Shown one piece after another: positions 11,901 through 22,942 of a stretch of 64,000 bases of DNA. The stretch covers positions 1-64,000 of the forward strand of contig CATKHK010000102.1 of the NCBI GenBank assembly GCA_949751835.1, written 5' to 3'. The stretch is from Blepharisma japonicum (taxonomy: Eukaryota > Ciliophora > Heterotrichea > Heterotrichida > Blepharismidae). Below the pieces are notes generated by a model that had not been told where the DNA came from, made no database searches, and saw nothing but the letters and a program-made list of their open reading frames with translations. Numbering within the stretch: position 1 is the stretch's first letter; the number at the start of each line of letters is the position of its first letter. A program made the translations under genes and the position numbers.

Positions 11901-12670
11901 AATAGTATCGTTCTAAATTGTGAATCTTGAGCCTAAAGAAATTTTCAAGTGCTTTGATCAGTCCAAGTACAATATAGGCTGCTTCCCATTTTTAAATCAG
12001 AGTCATAGGTTAATGAGTTTAAACAAATTGGATCAATTGCGATAAAATTTTCAGAGATAATATAATAATATATTTATATGATCAGCTATAATCTGCACTC
12101 ACTACATCAGAAGGAGCAAGATATTCTTGCAAGACACACATTCTTATTTGTCAAAGTATAGCCAGAATTATAAAGCAGCTTTTCGATGTAGAATCATATA
12201 CTGAATTGTTAGTGCATACACAAGCATTAAATCAAGTTTGCTCCGCATTAGTAATACATGCAAAGCATTTATTACCATCTTTTGTATTTCAATATATGCA
12301 AAGTTTATTGCATATTGCTATACAGTAGCCTTCAGAGTTTAAATAAAAATCAGAATTACAAGCACAAAGACCATTAGATAAATGTGCATTGGCATTGCAA
12401 GATGTGCAAGCAGTTGCTAAGGTGCACTGGGCACATGGTGGTGGACACTAAAAGCATTTTCCATCTGAAGAGTAATATCCGAGATTACAAATACATGTGT
12501 TATCCATATAATTTTTGTATGCTTTAGTAACACAGCTCGTGCATTTTGCCGCACTAGTGCAAGTTAAACATTGATTGGTGCATGCTTTGCAGCTGTCTGT
12601 ATCTTATAGTTATTAGATGAGGATGCTTAAAAAGATTCAAAGATGAAAAATGCAACCAAAAAATACTAGA
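8905..12670 (-). pseudogene. Large cysteine-rich / REJ-like surface protein gene, decayed
   Basis: Reading 5' to 3' on the minus strand, 12600-12170 encodes a cysteine-rich region of the furin/EGF-like kind (C-x2-C-x3-C-x2-C spacings, for example CKACTNQCLTCTSAAKCTSC). From about 11900 to 10100 follow extracellular segments like the REJ module of polycystin-1-type proteins (LSYVRICANSEDGAAYIGAD, SKGGGQISKSKDYTVNANNS). The part to 8905 ends in ..GVIIFGYALRY plus TAA. TGA is used for Trp throughout. In-frame TAA or TAG occurs at least three times and the frame changes at least three times (near 10630, 9820 and 9370) with no fitting 15-16 nt intron. It is therefore a host pseudogene that decayed recently enough for most of the protein to stay legible. 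Original role: probably a membrane-anchored surface receptor. Confidence 0.65.
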
Positions 12671-13160
12671 GTTATATCTAATTATTTAACTTAAAATTTT
12701 TCTGTGAATTATTAAGTTTTATCATTATGGAAATATGAAATATTGCAATTTACTATTTTTAGATTTTCATATATATAATTTGAAGCAATATTACCTAAAA
12801 ATTTCGATCCTTTATTCGATAATGCTCTAAAATTATAAAAAACAAGTTAATTTCTTTATTTCCTAATCATTTAAAACATTCATTTTTAATATATTTTCAA
12901 ATTTTCTCTCTCTCTTCCTCTATTTATAATTTTCAATTAATCTTTTCAAAGGGTCTATCAATTATATTTTTAATTTTAAAAGAATCTAGCAGTTTTTTTG
13001 AGAAATCATATAACTGGTAATTCACAAGTATTTTATCCAATTCACTTAGATTTTCATTAGTTAAATTTCTTTTTAGCTCTCATAATATATATATCTTAAT
13101 TTCTTTCATCAATAGATTGCATGAGGGAATTTTTGTAATCAAATGTAAAATTGCAATTAA
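12671..13160. other. AT-rich spacer between the receptor pseudogene and the LINE
   Basis: About 490 nt of low-complexity AT-rich DNA with a TCTCTCTCTTCC tract near 12906. No reading frame or structured RNA is recognised. It could include the 3' untranslated region of the minus-strand LINE, but no poly-A or poly-T tract or target-site duplication can be identified. Confidence 0.4.
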
Positions 13161-13163
13161 AAA

Positions 13164-15065
13164 TCATTTAGACACTCTTGTAATCTTGCGAAGTAATTTT
13201 CTTAATTCTATTTCAATTTTTATCTTAAATTCATTAAAATAACTATCAGAATTTTTTCTTTCACATATGTTTCCCATTCCGTAAAAATTCCCTCTAACGC
13301 AACTTTTATATAAAAGACATCTTCTAATATTTGTCAAGCATTTTTTAAATTTTTCCAGTCTAATTTTACTTTGATCATTGTTGTAACTATTAATATATAA
13401 TCTTCCATCTTTTCTCAATTTAATCATATTTCCAAGATATTTGTATGATTTTGCAATTGAGGCACTGTCAATTTCATTTTCGTCCAGATTTGCAGTTTTT
13501 CCTCTTTGTAATTTAACGATTGCTGTCTTATCGATTCCTTTATTCAATACCATTTTATTGATAACACATCATTTTTCAATTGTCGTTATACTCCTATTGA
13601 TCATATCTAAATTTAAAATGTCATCATCATAAGCTCTAGCAAATAAAAGTTGATCTTTGCATAGTGATTCTAATAAGTCGTTTATACAGACATTAAAGAG
13701 GATTGGACTTAAAGGTGATCCCTGCCTAACACCTCTATTCATTTTTATTCAAGGCATTTTAGTACCAATAATCCTTCAAGATTGATTTTTATTAATTAGT
13801 TTGGCTTCATTAATAAATTCTATAGGAAAATTTAATCTTTCAAGTTTTTGAAATAGCAAATCCTATATACATAATCATAAGCCTTTTTAAAATCTAAGAA
13901 AAGGAGATAACCTTTGTTCTTGGGATTTATTCTAAAATTTTCATCTAGCCAAGTATTTAAAATTTCATATTTGAGTCTCGCTGATTTCTTATTCCTAAAT
14001 CCGAATTGGCATGAGACTAACTTTGAATCAATCAAATCTTTATATTTATTTAGCATGCAGTTTTCATAAATCTTTACTAATAAATTTATTAAAGATATTG
14101 GTCTATAATTTTCAGGATTATCAATCTTTCCACTTTTATGAATAGGGACAATGAGACATCTATTCTGTTTGCCTATATCTTTCTCGATGCATCAATTAAT
14201 AAATAATTTGACTAAAATATCATTAAGATCTCCTGAGATGTGCTCAGAACTAATTCCATACGGGCCAGGTGCTTTCTTAGGATTAATTTGTTTTCTAGAT
14301 AAGATTATTTTATCTAATTCAGGTGCATATATTTCATCACTACATATTTTAAATCAATATCGTCGTTACTTCTATAAAGATCTGAATAAAATGATTTTCA
14401 GATTTCATCCATATTTTCATCACCTCTTATGTAACTTCTCTTCTTAAATTTAAATATCTTGTTGATTTCAAAAACGCCATCCTCTTTGTTGATAATTGTT
14501 TGAATTTTATCAAGATTAGAAAAATAATTATAATGTTCGTACGAAATCTTAACTCTAGCAGTTTTTCTGCTTTTTATTCCATACAAATTTATTAAAATTT
14601 TCTGGATTCCTCATATTCAACTCTTGATATTACACAAATAATTTTTAATATGGATATTAAAATCTCGACAAATTATATCAGGCTGATAAAAAGGAAACAC
14701 GCCTAATAAATCCTAGCTTTTGGCTTAAGATATAAACCAGCAATACAAAAACCTTCACCTTTAATAATTGCAAATTGGAAATCCTCAGTTGTTTCAGATT
14801 TCAAAACAGAATATTTATTTCTATCTTTGGCATAAACTTGTAATCCCCAATTACTTTGAAAACTCAATAAATTAAAAGTTTAACTAATAAGTGTTCCTGC
14901 TCCATTTTCTAAAATAAAAACAATATTGCAATTCGATCATTCTACTTCATCAATATGATAATCTTTAATTCCAAGTTTATTATTTTGGATATTCACACAA
15001 CCAACTCTTATACCAAAAGAATCATTGGAATAGTTTTTTCTTCATTTATCTTTCTCTTTTTTCTA
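13164..15065 (-). mobile_element. Non-LTR (LINE) retrotransposon: endonuclease and reverse transcriptase, decayed
   Basis: On the minus strand the 5' part (about 15060-14600) resembles an apurinic-type endonuclease (FGIRVGCVNIQNNKLGIKDY, NWGLQVYAKDR, CRDFNIHIKN). The middle and 3' parts form a reverse transcriptase. They include CQFGFRNKKSARLKYEILNT and LLFLDFKKAYDYVYR, then GVRQGSPLSPILFNVCINDL. The catalytic box reads FARAYDDD, a variant of F-x-YADD. A thumb-like tail ends at 13164 (LRKLLRKITRVSK, stop). TGA codons occur in the frame. Stops and frame changes in the endonuclease and palm make this copy inactive. The layout endonuclease-RT without RNase H fits a LINE of the L1/RTE type. A shorter APE-RT element cannot be excluded. 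Confidence 0.8.
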
Positions 15066-15079
15066 GTTAAATCTAAACA

Positions 15080-17142
15080 TTCTTCTAGCCCTGCCACCTT
15101 CTTTTAAGCTATTTTCAGCTGTCTGGTAACAGAAACAATATCAGAAAAATGCATATCGTTTTGTGGGCTAATTGGCCGACATTATTTTTAGCTTCATTTA
15201 CTTTCTTGTTCATTTGCTTATCTCGCTTATGGTTAGTCAATATAGCCTTTTTTCAGCTCTACTTTACAGTTATCAAAATCAACTTGCTGTATTTCAGCAC
15301 TTAAATCATATTTAATCATCTTGGATTTGAGCCTCTCCACTTCTGCTTTGGCATTCAATAAAGAATCCTCGAGCTCTCTGTTTAATTTTCCTAGTTTTTC
15401 TATTTCTGCAAATAGTTTATTTTGTTCTAAAGAGATGTTTCCTTTGATTTTTGCACATGCATCAGAATCGACTCTTAGGGCCTTGTTTTCGTTTGCTATG
15501 TTTATTATATTTAAGCTTCGATTTTCATTTCAACCTTTTCTTCATTAAATTCATTCGACAAGCTCAAATAATTAGTTTTAAGTGCCACAAACTCTATTTC
15601 CAAATCTCTTTTTTCTTCTAGTACCTTTTCCAGCTTTTCTTGCATTTCATTAATAGCCTGCAGCGCTTTCTCTTGATTCATATTTGCATCCAGGACTTCA
15701 TTTTCTGCATAAACTACCTTTGAGTTCACATCAAGATCTCCTTTTCCCATTTCATGCGCATTTTCCATCTACAATTCAATAAGCGCTTTTCTATATATCC
15801 AGTCTGATTCTTCTAATTTAATCAATTCTTCTTGCAGATATACTTTTTCCTAAATCAATTTGTTATATGTCGCTTTAAGATCTCTCATCCTCAGAATCAG
15901 ATGTGATTTTCATCAGCAATTCTCAGTTTGTGCAAATTTCCATCAATCAGCTACTTTTCTAAGTCTGTAATTTGCCCTGAGTCTAGAGCTGAGACGCTGA
16001 AGAGGCTTATTTGGTTCATCAAATTTATGATTTCAATTCTTTATTTTCTGTGTAAGCCTATTTGTCTGCTATCATTTACCACTGGGAAATTGATAGTAGC
16101 CTTCAGCATTTTCATGTAATTAAGCACAAACAAAGACCCTATGTCCATATTGCAAACAAATCAAGCACATTGATAAACAATTGCCTGAAAAGATGTCTTT
16201 AAGCAGATGGGTTATATTAGACCCCATCATACCTTATATAGTCTTCTTCTTTATCTTGGCTGATATTTCGTATGAGCTCTCCTATAGTAAAACTGCTTTG
16301 TTCAATGTATTTTACTTCACGAATCCTTAATGTCTCTGCATCTTCATTCAGCTTTTCATCCCAGGCAGGTCTACAAAGTTCAACCTAGAAACCAATACAT
16401 TTGTCTCCTTTGAGACCTGGTCCTCTGCAATCTGCAAAATTTCGACCGTGAGAAAAAGTAGTCGCTTTATCACTTAGAGGCCCGAATTCATTAGTAACCT
16501 GAGTTCTATTTCTTCTAGCTAATGTGAACATGTCATTGAGCTCATGAGAGCTGTTGCATTGAGCCAGCTTGCATTTTTAACGGCTGAGCCTTCTCATTCA
16601 CTCTGCACAATATACAGAGCTCCTAGGATTCTTGAATTGGACTAGACAATAAGTCAGAAACTTCTTCATCGACGATTTCATGTAGCGAATTCTGACTGAG
16701 TATAAATAAGCTTGAGAGCTTCCTGAAGAAGGCTGCCCTTGGTTGAGTTTGCACTTTTTTTCGTCGAGAAATTCGAATAGAGGTAAAAAAAGTAGTGGAT
16801 CAAGCCGGAGTCGGAGCCTTCGCCCTCGAGATTGAAGGTTTTGCCTGATCCTGTCGTTCCGAAGCTTACAATTCCTACATTGACATCTTCAAGAATTACA
16901 ACTAAATAAGCTTGGCAAGAATTTTCGAAGATTTTGTAGAGAGGAGCTCCACCATCATAAATATCCCCACATTCGAATTCTTCACGGGCTCGATTATTTG
17001 TGCCGATAGCACCGATCTTGGTTCCTGTTATTTTTAAGTCTTCTCTGAAATAGCCTGCGTTAGGCTTGGTTTTTATGATTGATTGGGTTGGAACACCAAT
17101 TGCTAACTGTTTCAAGTCGTGTGCTGTATTTGGGGCAGCCAT
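15080..17142 (-). pseudogene. Kinesin-like gene, decayed
   Basis: The first 154 residues (17142-16678) are open and include a kinesin-type P-loop, GTTGSGKTFNLEG, where most kinesins have GQTGSGKTxTMEG. Next comes a diverged switch II and following helix (ELCRPAWDEKLNEDAETLRI, REVKYIEQSSFTIGELIRN) at about 16390-16260. Then a coiled coil follows down to about 15080 (for example KALQAINEMQEKLEKVLEEK). Stops interrupt the motor after residue 154 and again in the 16200s, and the DLAGSE signature is ruined. The 5' part is open from an ATG and could give a short product, but the motor as a whole cannot work. The LINE begins just after the recognisable tail, so insertion of the LINE into this gene is possible. 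Confidence 0.65.
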
Positions 17143-17517
17143 TTTGATATAATTCCTATAGAAAGCTTGCTATGATTAGTGTTTTAGAAGGTTATATATT
17201 GATTTTGATAGAGTTAAAATATAGAAAAGGTAAATTTGTAGGATCATTTGCTTATAAATACATTTTTTATTAAAGGCAATACTTATAAAATTATGAGTTT
17301 TTAATACAAAATTTTTATATATTCAAAAGCTTTATTAATTATAAATTAGCTGACTGTGGGTCAATTGAACTAAAACAAATATGCAAATCAAATGCTTCAA
17401 AAAGTAAAACTTAGATATTTTTATATTTTAAAATAAAATTAATGTAAATTAGCTTTAGCAGACCAATAGAATATTAAAATCTTTCATTAATAAAGCCAGC
17501 TTCATAATAATAAATAT

Positions 17518-19311
17518 ATGGAGCTTAATCAATGTTTCAAGCTAGGGTGCAAGCGCGAGGCTGAATATTCATGTCAATGCACCTCTCCTGGAATTCTATC
17601 TTGTGTAAAGCACTTCGGGGAGCATGTGAGTCTACCAGGTAAGGCTCATGCATTTGAGAAAATTTTAGAAGAGCCATGCAAAGGAACAAAAGAAGCAATG
17701 CTGGAGTTCCTTACAAAAGAAGAATCAAAAAATAACAAGCTGAAGGGAAGGATCCTGGCATCCTTTAGTCAGCGTTTGCTTGAATCAGAGAACGATATTG
17801 AAGAGCTTTTAAAAAGTGTAGATTCAGCCTCGGCTGAAATAGGCAACTATTTTACAAAAATTTCTCAATGTCAAAAGTTATCAAAATCAGAGCAGGACCC
17901 AGTTTTAGGACTATTGAGTTTACATCGTGAAGAAGCTGTTGAAAAATTAAAAAAGATTATCCCAGCCAATCAAGAATGGCAAAACAGTGCAAAGCTATTT
18001 TGTGGATTCCGTGAAAAAATAGAGACAATGATTGAATTCTTCATTAACGACAAATTTGAGAAATATCTTGATAGCAGACTCAATAAAATAGAAAAATCTC
18101 TTGAAGATCACAATAAAATTATCAATTCAAGCAATGAGGAGCATAAAAAAAAAGACTTTGATTTAATGAATGATGAGATAGCAAACATCAAAGATACTAT
18201 TTCTAATCTAATAAATGAGAATAAAAAAAGCTGCAAAATTCTCGAAAACTTAAAAGAAGAAATAAACTCAAAAATGGACAATGAGATGGATCAAATTAAT
18301 TCTCAAATAATCAATATAAATCAAGATCTCAAAAATATCAATAAGTTTATAAACCCTCAATATCTACTTCAAGAATTAAGAGAAAAGAGATTAGAAATTT
18401 TAAATAAATCAAATGATCCAGAATTAGAAAAAGAATTTAGGGAAAATTGCTCAATCTACCAAAGCCATACCTGCATTAAAAATCCACCTATTCAGCAAGC
18501 ATATCAAGATTATAACCTTGCTTACCTTCAAAAAACATCACTTTATAGTATTATGAAAGTTAAAAGCAAAACTAATTTGTTTATTTATGATACAGAAAGA
18601 GAAAGTAGAGAAGTCAGAGTGCTAGAGACTCCTGAACCATTAGACTCCTCCACATGCATAGCTCAACTGCCTGGTGGCAATTTATTTTGTTTTGGTAGTG
18701 GCAGCCCTATTTCTGGCATTTGCTTGATAATTGACGAGAATTATAGAATTCAACATCTGCCATCTGGAACTCCATGCTATGATTCATCATCTATCTATTT
18801 CAATAATAGTGTTTATTGCTTTGGAGGAAGAAATAATGAATGTTTAACTCTATCAGAGAGATTTGATTTGAATGAAAAGCAATGGATTAATTTAAAGCCA
18901 CTACCGCTAGCTGATGACAGCTGCACAAATATAATTTTTAATGGAAATATTTTGATTTCTGGACCGAAGAATAAAAATCTTTTGCGATATTCAATTGTTA
19001 GCAACACTTTCGTGACAATTCCTTATGATTTTCCTAATGAGAGAGGAAAAATTCTAATAAATTCAGAGAGATTATATTTAATTGTATGTCGATATGGATC
19101 AATTTATGAAAGTGAAATTTCAAATGACTCTGTCTGGAGAAGGATTGGAGATTCAATAATAGATGATGAGTTTAGTCAAGGATATTTTATATACAACAAA
19201 GGAGCAATAAACATTGCACATTGTCGCTTTGATGGCATTAAATACTTCAAGTTTAATTTGAAAGAAAAGACATTAGAGAAGCTAATTAAAAATAAGTGGC
19301 TTAATGCATAG
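17518..19311 (+). CDS. Zinc-binding, coiled-coil, kelch-type beta-propeller protein
   Basis: A 597-residue intact frame. Residues 6-36 form a B-box-like metal-binding cluster (C6, C11, C19, C21, C29, H32, H36). Residues about 50-330 are helical with coiled-coil character (IANIKDTISNLINENKK and so on). Residues about 340-590 make kelch-like blades with the signatures LPGGNLFCFGSG and SVYCFGG and the Trp at RFDLNEKQWI. The B-box, coiled-coil, propeller order resembles TRIM-type scaffold proteins without a RING finger. That suggests substrate or cytoskeleton binding; the actual role is unknown. No intron is needed. It is the only undamaged member among several related fragments in the first 24 kb, and lies divergently from the kinesin pseudogene. 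Confidence 0.85.
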   Translation: MELNQCFKLGCKREAEYSCQCTSPGILSCVKHFGEHVSLPGKAHAFEKILEEPCKGTKEAMLEFLTKEESKNNKLKGRILASFSQRLLESENDIEELLKSVDSASAEIGNYFTKISQCQKLSKSEQDPVLGLLSLHREEAVEKLKKIIPANQEWQNSAKLFCGFREKIETMIEFFINDKFEKYLDSRLNKIEKSLEDHNKIINSSNEEHKKKDFDLMNDEIANIKDTISNLINENKKSCKILENLKEEINSKMDNEMDQINSQIININQDLKNINKFINPQYLLQELREKRLEILNKSNDPELEKEFRENCSIYQSHTCIKNPPIQQAYQDYNLAYLQKTSLYSIMKVKSKTNLFIYDTERESREVRVLETPEPLDSSTCIAQLPGGNLFCFGSGSPISGICLIIDENYRIQHLPSGTPCYDSSSIYFNNSVYCFGGRNNECLTLSERFDLNEKQWINLKPLPLADDSCTNIIFNGNILISGPKNKNLLRYSIVSNTFVTIPYDFPNERGKILINSERLYLIVCRYGSIYESEISNDSVWRRIGDSIIDDEFSQGYFIYNKGAINIAHCRFDGIKYFKFNLKEKTLEKLIKNKWLNA

Positions 19312-19984
19312 TTCTCTTTTAATACTCTTTGGCTATTAATTTTAAAAATTATATCATTGATCAATAGAGTTATATAGCCATACACTTATTTAGCCAAAAC
19401 TAGGGCTGCAAATGCCCATAGAATATTTCTAATGGATCTGCTGTTTGAAATTGGCAATTCTCTCCCGCTCAATTACTCAACTGAATCAACTTGTTAATTC
19501 CAAGAATTTTTGACGATATATTTTAGGCTTTGTTGAATGTTCATTGGTCTCATAAACATTGATTTTGAAATGTAAATTTACGAAAAATAATCACTTGTAT
19601 TATAAACATAATTATATTAATTAAATAATTACAGAAATCTATGAATGAGAATATATTTTCAAAATGAAATTTTAGAATTTGCCTCAAATCTACTTATGGG
19701 TGATTTTTGGTTGCAGATTCCCAACCTGTAGTATTTTCCTCTGATAGAGCCTTCGATCTAGAAATTTTTAGCAGGTTTTTTTTCTCCGCGGTATGCGGAT
19801 GCTATGAGTTAATTAGACAGGCTCAGGAATTAATCATCACTTTCTTATTAATTATTATAGAGTGATTGATAGTTGTTGCATGAAGATATAATCCTTTTGA
19901 GCATTTGAGCAATACAATTTATTACTTTCATGAGGCGTTAAATTAAGCTAGCTTGCTTAACTTTCAATGAAATTCAGACATATA
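19312..19984. other. Spacer between the intact and the broken kelch genes
   Basis: About 670 nt without a supported gene on either strand. Part may be unrecognisable remains of the 5' half (zinc-binding and first coiled coil) of the broken kelch gene that follows, which becomes legible only from about 19985. Confidence 0.4.
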
Positions 19985-20658
19985 TATCAATAACGTAATA
20001 AAGCCAGCAATAAATCAGCCCAATCAAGATCTCATAGGTCAAGCTCTAACTATCTAAGAGTTAAGAGCTAAAGAATATGAGATTTTTAACAGAACCAATA
20101 ATAACCTGAAAACAGAGCAAGATTTTAGAAGAATATGCAAATTATATAAAAGTCAGAATTCTGTTTATAATTTACCATTGATCCAAGCAGATCAAATTAT
20201 GTCAAAGCCTATCATCAAATAGTATCTCTTTATCTTATTGATAGATCAGACAAGAAAACTAATTTGATTATTTATGACACTGAAAGTGAAAGATAAGAGT
20301 TGAAAGTTTTAGAGACTGCAGGTTTTTTAAATTATATTACATACATTGCTAAACTTCAAAATGGTGAGTTATTCTGTTTCGGGAGCAATTGTTATCTAGT
20401 TTCTGGGAATATTTTAATAATTGATAGCAACTATATTCTTACTAGATCAAGATGGCTACAAACATCATCAGTTGGTGCATTAGGTGAGGCGATAAAACTC
20501 AACACTTCTTGCGAAGTGATGGTGATAAATCACATTTATATTCCAATAGAAGTGTTTATTGCTTTGGAGGATCTTACAATGATGTTCTTTTGAATCTATC
20601 TAGCAGATTTAATTTGGATCAAAATCGATGAATTAAATTAATGCCTGATTTTCCTTGT

Positions 20659-20674
20659 AATAGTGTTATATTTA
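20659..20674. repeat. Target-site duplication, left copy
   Basis: AATAGTGTTATATTTA occurs here and, unchanged, at 21035-21050. The two copies exactly flank the RPS26-like insert. In the interrupted kelch frame the sequence is present once, coding for NSVIF. Confidence 0.9.
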
Positions 20675-21034
20675 TAAACCATTAAAGATGCTAAAAAAGC
20701 GTAGGAATAATGGAAGAAGCCTGAAGAATGCTGGTCATGGTACACTGTCAGAAGCATGGTTGACGCCTCATCCTTGAGAGACATAAAAGATAACAGAGCC
20801 ATTGAGAATTTCGTTATTCCTAAGTTCTATCTCAAGCTCGCTTATTAATTGCTTGCTCAATCCACCACAGAATTGTAAGGGCAAGAAGCCACGAGTTCAG
20901 AAAAATACGTAAAGTTCCAAGAATTTTTGTTAAACGTGAAGAGGACAAGCGTCCTGCCCAAGCATCAAAGCCACAAGCTGCAGCAGCAACAACAGAAGCA
21001 GTCCCAGTAGCCACTAACGCTTAACTTAGATAAC
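20675..21034 (+). pseudogene. RPS26: Processed (retrotransposed) copy of ribosomal protein S26, decayed
   Basis: The insert reads as an eS26 coding sequence in pieces: MLKKRRNNGRSLKNAGHG matches the eS26 N terminus (M-x-KKRRNNGR..). Next, VDASSLRDIKDNRAIENFVI and PKFYLKLAY match the central part (VEAAAVRDI..YVLPKLYVKLHYC). The Lys/Ala-rich tail (REEDKRPAQASKPQAAAATT and VPVATNA, stop) matches a eukaryotic eS26 C terminus. The zinc-binding CxxC section between the first two pieces is missing, and stops and frame changes occur. It lies between perfect 16-nt repeats and has no intron, as expected of an mRNA copied by LINE machinery. No poly-A tract remains at its 3' end. Confidence 0.85.
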
Positions 21035-21050
21035 AATAGTGTTATATTTA
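21035..21050. repeat. Target-site duplication, right copy
   Basis: Identical to 20659-20674 (AATAGTGTTATATTTA). The kelch frame continues from it as NGNIIIS. Confidence 0.9.
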
Positions 21051-21639
21051 ATGGAAATATTATAATTTCCAGATATAAAATAGAAATCTTTTGAAAAATT
21101 CGATTAATATCAATCTTTCTCGAGTATTCCTTATGAATTTCCAAAGAAGACAAGGAAAAAGCTTATAAAAATAGAAGAAATATTATATTTAATTGGATAT
21201 TTTAATAGAAAAATCTATGAAAGCGAAATTTGAGATAAGTATAATTGGGAAAAAATAGCAACTTCAAAAATTCCATTTTCCCCGTTCCAAATGCAATGCC
21301 TATATAATGAAGGAGGAATATATATATCTATGTGCTCTTACTTCCCTTTAGTTGGAGCAAAATAACGAGAGCAAAAAAAATAATTTATTATCGATTTATG
21401 AAAAAGTATAGTAATTCAATTGATGATATTTTATTTGACTCTTTAATTCATTTGAGACACTAATGTCACTTATTCAATATGAAAGTGAAAATTAAAATCC
21501 ATAAGCACTAAAGTAATTATTAAATGCTTTTCCAGTATTTCAAAGGAAGACCTCAAAAAGTATGGAAAAGAATCCAAATTTTCGAAAATACTATCAAGGA
21601 AGCATAATTTTTTTGAATTTTTATAGCTCTTTTTACGGC

Positions 21640-22180
21640 ATATATATAAATAAACCTGAAGAATTTGCTTTTTATATTATTATGCAATACTGTAAAGGTA
21701 CTCTTGGAAAAGAAATAAATGACAGAATTTAAGGAGAAAAAATCTATGGCCGATTTATCCCATATGATGTTTATAAACTGTTAGATGGGTTTTGCCAATT
21801 AAAAAGCATCAAATTTACCACCATGATATTAAACCTGACAATATCTTTATTGTTGAAGATGGAAATTATAAAATTGGGGATTTTGGATTGTCATTTGAGA
21901 TTTATGATGAGAGAGATGAAAAAACAAACACAATTCAAGGAGCAATTGACTACATGTCTCCAGAAATGAGAGAAATATATGGAGATAGATCATCCAAGAA
22001 CAAAATGATTTATTTTAGTTGAGAGAAATCAGATGTTTTTCACTTGGGCTTGTATTCTTAAAAATGATAACTCTTAAGTCTATTTCAGGGTTTAACACCA
22101 AATGATCTGAGATTAGGCTGAAAAATCTAGTTACTTCTGTAGAGTAATTATGAATGCCACGGTTATTGCTCAGCATGCTC
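21640..22180 (+). pseudogene. Protein kinase gene, decayed
   Basis: Kinase subdomains appear in order: AFYIIMQYCKGTLGKEI (hinge and helix D), YHHDIKPDNIF (catalytic loop, HxDxKxxN with the usual Arg replaced), KIGDFGLS (DFG), AIDYMSPE (APE-like), and in another frame SLGLVFLKMITL (helix F). There is a TAA after INDRI, and the frame changes before the catalytic loop and again before helix F with no fitting intron. Glycine loop and VAIK lysine are not recognisable upstream. The 21792-22022 segment is still open. The likely parent is a cytosolic Ser/Thr kinase of a ciliate-expanded family. Confidence 0.7.
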
Positions 22181-22942
22181 GAATTTGATAGCAGACTTTA
22201 ATGGTGCACTTGATATGATAATGTCTGACAAAGAATTTGTTGAAGAAAAATAATGAAAAATAACCACAATTTCACAGCAATCATCAATTTATTTTATAGA
22301 GAGAGTGGAAGAAAAATGCAGAAATTTAGATATAGGCAATAATTCCGTAATTGATTTATTGGAATTTTTGTGCAAATTGGATAAATGCAAAATTGACAAT
22401 ATTTTATTATATGAATTTTCACTGAAAAAAATATGTGAAATTTAATTAAGTGTTTAAAAAATTGTCACATTGAGACAGAAAAAAGCATGATAAAAAATTT
22501 AATATAATTATAAGTTTCATCAATAAGCTGAATTGCAAAAACAGAACAGTTTCGAATGAAATTAGATCTGTAATTGTTTGCTATATGAGTGGCCGAGTAC
22601 TTACTACTTCAGATAATTTTACAAGCGATATGCTTTTAGCTAAGATAAAAAGATTTCCAAGCTCATTTAAATGCTTATAGACTATGTAAAAAAATTTGTC
22701 ATTTTTCGCCAAATAAGCAGCCAGTTTATTTGACAAATAATAAAATAGCAAATGCTGCATTTTATTTGAATCGAATGAGAGGAAACTCTATTATGAAAAA
22801 AAATTAAAAGCAAATTATTGGATAATTCAGCATAGCATAGACTAATAATAATTAAAATATATAAACAAAAACACAATTTAAAAAGAAATTAATCATAAAC
22901 AGAGCTTTTGACTAAATTAATTCATAGCTACTATAACCCTTT
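22181..22942. other. Probable tail of the kinase pseudogene and spacer
   Basis: The first 250 nt contain plus-strand protein-like pieces (DFNGALDMIMSDKEFVEE, NNSVIDLLEFLCKLDKCK), which may be the decayed tail of the kinase. The rest is AT-rich and I see nothing in it. Confidence 0.35.

Larger units (their letters stand above)
19985..21360 (+). pseudogene. Kelch-type gene, decayed and split by an RPS26 retrocopy
   Basis: The frame segments align in order with the intact gene at 17518: the coiled coil and linker (ELRAKEYEIFNRTNNNLKTE), then NLIIYDTESER, then AKLQNGELFCFGSNCYLVSG. After those come a blade ending in FNLDQNRW (TGA Trp), NSVIFNGNIIIS interrupted by the insertion at 20675-21034, and the last blade to about 21360. 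Stops (including TAA where the intact paralogue has Gln in LLQELREKR) and frame changes break it. If the insert and one copy of the 16-nt duplication are set aside, the reading across the junction (CNSVIFNGNIIIS) matches the intact gene. Confidence 0.75.

Noticed and set aside
15060-15100. Proof that the LINE inserted into the kinesin gene
   Set aside because: The two abut, but no target-site duplication and no kinesin sequence on the far side of the LINE could be found.
11880-20300. TAA or TAG at positions where Gln would fit (for example in the kelch and REJ-like pseudogenes), suggesting UAR = Gln
   Set aside because: CAA/CAG to TAA/TAG is a single C-to-T change and the commonest route to nonsense. 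Intact genes in the window end at TAA and TAG, and the affected loci also have frame changes.
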